From Sphingomonas daechungensis (GTDB lineage: Bacteria; Pseudomonadota; Alphaproteobacteria; Sphingomonadales; Sphingomonadaceae): a stretch of DNA of 64,000 nt. The position numbers and the translations under genes were made by a program. The stretch spans positions 1,561,001 through 1,625,000 of the forward strand of contig NZ_CP060780.1 of assembly GCF_014489495.1 (NCBI RefSeq), given 5' to 3'. The notes under the pieces were generated by a model, which was given only the letters and a program-made list of their open reading frames with translations, had not been told where the DNA came from and did no database searches. The stretch's first letter is position 1, and each line of letters begins with the position of its first letter. Of this stretch, positions 61,399-64,000 are shown piece after piece.

Positions 61399-64000
61399 AT
61401 GAATTCCTTCAATGTTTCCGCCGCCACGGTCGCCCTGGCCGTCGCCTTGTCGCCCGTTACGGCCAGCGCGCACTCAGCGGCTTCACAGACCGTCTCGGTC
61501 CGGCCGCTGATTGAAAAGGCACCTCTGCAATATGAGCGTTTCACGTTGGTCAACGGCCTTCGCGTGCTGGTTCATACCGACAGGAAGGCGCCCGTCGTTG
61601 CGCTCTCCGTTTATTACGATGTCGGGTCGAAGCATGAGCCGAAGGGCAAGACGGGCTTTGCGCATCTGTTCGAGCACTTGATGTTCAACGGTTCCGAAAA
61701 CGCCGACGGTGACTGGTTCGAGCCGATGGCCCAGATCGGCGCAACGGCGCTGAACGGCTCAACCTGGTTCGACAGGACCAACTATTTCGAGACGGTGCCG
61801 GTCGGGCCCTTGAACGGGCGCTCTACCTGGAGTCCGACCGGATGGGCCACCTGCTGGGCGCCGTTACTCCAGACAAGCTCAGCAATCAGATCGGAGTCGT
61901 TCAAAACGAGAAAAGGCAGGGTGACAACAAGCCGTTTGGGCTGGTCAGCTACAAGCAGACGGAGCTGCTGTTCGCGCCCGGCCATCCCTACGGGCACTCG
62001 ACGATCGGCTCGATGGCCGATTTGAGCGCCGCCAGCCTCCAGGACGTGAAGCAATGGTTCAAGGACCATTATGGACCCAATAACGCGGTGCTTGTGCTGG
62101 CTGGCGACATTGACGCGGCGACGGCAAGGCCACTCGTTCAGAAATACTTTGGCGATATCGCCCGGGGTCCGGCGACGACGACGATCGCCGCGCCGGTGCC
62201 GACGCTTTCGAAGCGCCTGAAGGTTGTCCTCAAGGATCACGTCCCTGTCACGCGGCTGTACCGCACTTGGGTTGTCCCGGGTCTGAACGACAAAGACAGC
62301 GTGCCGCTGTCGATGGGGGCGGCAGTGCTCGGCGGGCTTGCAAGCTCGAGGCTTGATAATGCGCTCGTGCGTGACGAGCAGCTCGCGGTGCGGGTCACGG
62401 CGTCGCTTGAAAGCTATGCGGAGGTGGGCCAGTTCGAAGTCACGGTGGACGTGAAGCCGGGCGCTGATCCGGATGCCGTCGGCCGTCGTCTCGATGCCAT
62501 CATCGATGAATACATCTCGCGCGGGCCCACTGCGGCGGAGCTTGAGCGCGTCGTCGTGGGCAATGTCCTCGATACCGTCAACGGACTCCAGACGGTGGGC
62601 GGCAAAGCGGCAACACTGGCGGAAGGAGAGCTGTATTCGCGGGACCCGAACCACTTTGCCAGGGACATGCGGGCCATGGCTGCAGCAACGCCCGCCGGGG
62701 TCCGGACGGCGCTGGCCAAGTGGCTGAAGCGCCCCGTCCTGGCCCTGAGCGTGGTCCCCGGCGAACGGGAGCCCTATGTCGAAGCGTCAGCTCCTGTCAT
62801 CCGGAAGGCGGCTGACCCATCAGCCCCGGAAAAAATCGTCAAGCGCGGGGCGTTGCCTCCGGTGACCGGGCTGAGCGAACTGGCGTTTCCGTCAGTATCG
62901 CGCATCACCTTATCGAACGGCATCGGCGTCTTTTACGCACGCCGCACCAATGTGCCGCTGACGCAAATGGCGCTCAGCATCGATGCCGGCTTTGCAGCAG
63001 ATCCGAAAGCCAAGCTCGGGCTGGCGGCCCTGACGACCGCGATGTTGAAGGAGGGACGACCAGCCTGTCGTCGAGGGACATTGCGCAGCGGCAGGAGCAG
63101 CTCGGAGCGTCGATCGGGATTGGGTCGAATGCTGACAGGACCACGGCCAGCCTGGGCACGCTGTCGTCGAGCATCGTCCCGGCGCTGGCTCTGTTCGCCG
63201 ATGTCATCGAGCGGCCCGCGTTTGCGCCACGTGAATTCGAGCGCATGCGCGCCCAGCAACTTGCCCGCATCGCAAGCGAGGGGAGTGATCCCGGGCAATG
63301 GCCGCTCGGGTGCTTGCGCCGGCGCTTTACGGCCAAGGATCTCTTTACGGTTTTCCAGCCACGGGATCCGGGACGGCGGAGACGGTCAAGTCGCTGACCA
63401 GGGACGACCTGGTCCAGTTCCATTCGCAGTGGCTGCGGCCCGACAAGGCGAAATTGTTCATCGTCAGCGACATGCCGCTAAGCACGCTTACCCCGCTGCT
63501 CGAGCAAACGCTGGGCACGTGGCAACCAGTGGGAATGAGCGGGATCAAGCCGCCCGTCTCGGCCGTGACGGCAACGTCGCGCATCCTCCTCGTCGATCGC
63601 AAGGGTCTCCCCAGTCCCAGATCATTGGCGCCCAGCTGCTCGCCGTCGATCCCAAGGCGGAGATCCTGTCACTCGACGTGGCCAGTGACGTCGTCGGCGG
63701 TTCCTTCCTGTCGAGGATCAACATGGACCTCCGCGAAACCAGGGGCTGGTCGTACGGAGTCCGCGCCGGCATCGGCCGCCGGGAACATGCCGTCGTCTAC
63801 CAGGTCAGCGCACCGGTCCAGGCCGACCGGACCGGAGAGTCGCTGGCGGCGCTGCTGTCCGACTACCGCGACTTCCTCGGCGCCAAGGGGGCGACGGCGG
63901 CAGAGCTGGAGCGGACGGTCAACGACAATGTGAAGTCATTGCCCGGGTCGTTCGAGACGACGGCGTCGGTGCTGGGGCGCTGCAGTCAAATGACTTTTAC
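61399..64000 (+). CDS. M16-family zinc peptidase, 3' end outside the window (frameshifted)
   Basis: ATG 61399 starts a signal peptide (MNSFNVSAATVALAVALSPV). The inverted zinc motif is in FAHLFEHLMFNGSE (HxxEH), and a long second frame from about 61815 carries ESDRMGHLLGAV, RPLVQKYFGDIARG and TRLYRTWVVPGLND, with the second M16 domain from VFYARRTNVPLTQMALSID. Frames change near 61810, 63055, 63320 and 63605. Periplasmic insulinase-like two-domain protease; substrates unknown. It runs off the right edge. Confidence 0.9.

Noticed and set aside
61782..62654. A 290-residue leftward frame
   Set aside because: Antisense to the M16 peptidase, whose motifs are clear on the plus strand.
22451..64000. 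A second copy of the tRNA-Glu 3' end as attR
   Set aside because: I looked for GGGTTCGAGTCCC and TTGGGGTCACCA downstream and saw none, so the element's right end is not defined.
1..64000. CRISPR arrays
   Set aside because: No regularly spaced repeats with unique spacers; the only tandem arrays are the QPGYG and LLVMA coding repeats.
1..64000. Programmed frameshifting
   Set aside because: Breaks are too many, in unrelated genes, and lack slippery heptamers with downstream structures.

Overview
The window looks like chromosomal DNA of an alphaproteobacterium of the order Sphingomonadales. It is GC-rich. It carries a MipZ-type division ATPase and a GapR-like (DUF2312) DNA-binding protein, a ruvC-ruvA-ruvB block next to yebC, a ybgC-tolB-pal cluster, an acyl-homoserine-lactone circuit, and many very small stress-type genes of kinds I associate with sphingomonads. 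The species cannot be named from the sequence alone.

A caution applies throughout. Roughly half of the conserved genes are broken by single-base frameshifts, most of them a missing base in a short G or C run, including in housekeeping genes (panC, tolB, ruvB, yebC, pyk, recJ). This pattern looks like an unpolished long-read consensus rather than real gene decay. I therefore give whole-gene spans and state where the reading frame changes.

1-22.5 kb is a core region: a YkvI-like membrane protein, a serine hydrolase, phosphomannomutase, mipZ, panC, the Tol-Pal/YbgC cluster, a small membrane protein with its coupled XRE regulator, a DUF3089 lipase-like protein, ruvB, an M19 dipeptidase, an L,D-transpeptidase, ruvA, ruvC, yebC, a GapR-like gene, pyruvate kinase, an NAD(P)HX dehydratase, a histidine phosphatase, two PH-domain membrane proteins, recJ, and tRNA-Glu(TTC).

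22.5-28.5 kb looks like an integrated element at tRNA-Glu. It holds phased repeats that could be integrase arm sites, an excisionase-like HTH protein, a candidate HUH replication initiator, a ComEC-like metallo-hydrolase with an SH3 protein, a short tyrosine recombinase, a membrane J-domain protein and an XRE regulator. No distal att copy was found.

28.5-48 kb is an accessory stress region. It has a run of tiny genes, several sharing a GAGAG...CTCCCGCT leader just before the ribosome-binding site, and CorA, a TMEM175-like channel, manganese catalase, a PHB-type esterase, a CaCA antiporter, two response regulators, an HWE/HisKA_2 kinase, DUF6894, GlsB and PilZ proteins, and two copies of a ~105-bp structured repeat.

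48-58.5 kb mixes degraded gene remnants with a complete quorum-sensing unit: a LuxR-type regulator, a cytochrome P450 and a LuxI-type synthase. A 16-bp palindrome sits between P450 and luxI and recurs at 54.13 kb, exactly where a lux box would need to be to drive a highly structured, apparently non-coding RNA (54180-54273). Small membrane-protein genes and a second hairpin family here are associated with TGTAAA-N6-TTTACA palindromes. PilZ genes and a GGDEF-EAL enzyme (59.2-60.8 kb) form a cyclic-di-GMP group. The window ends inside an M16 peptidase.
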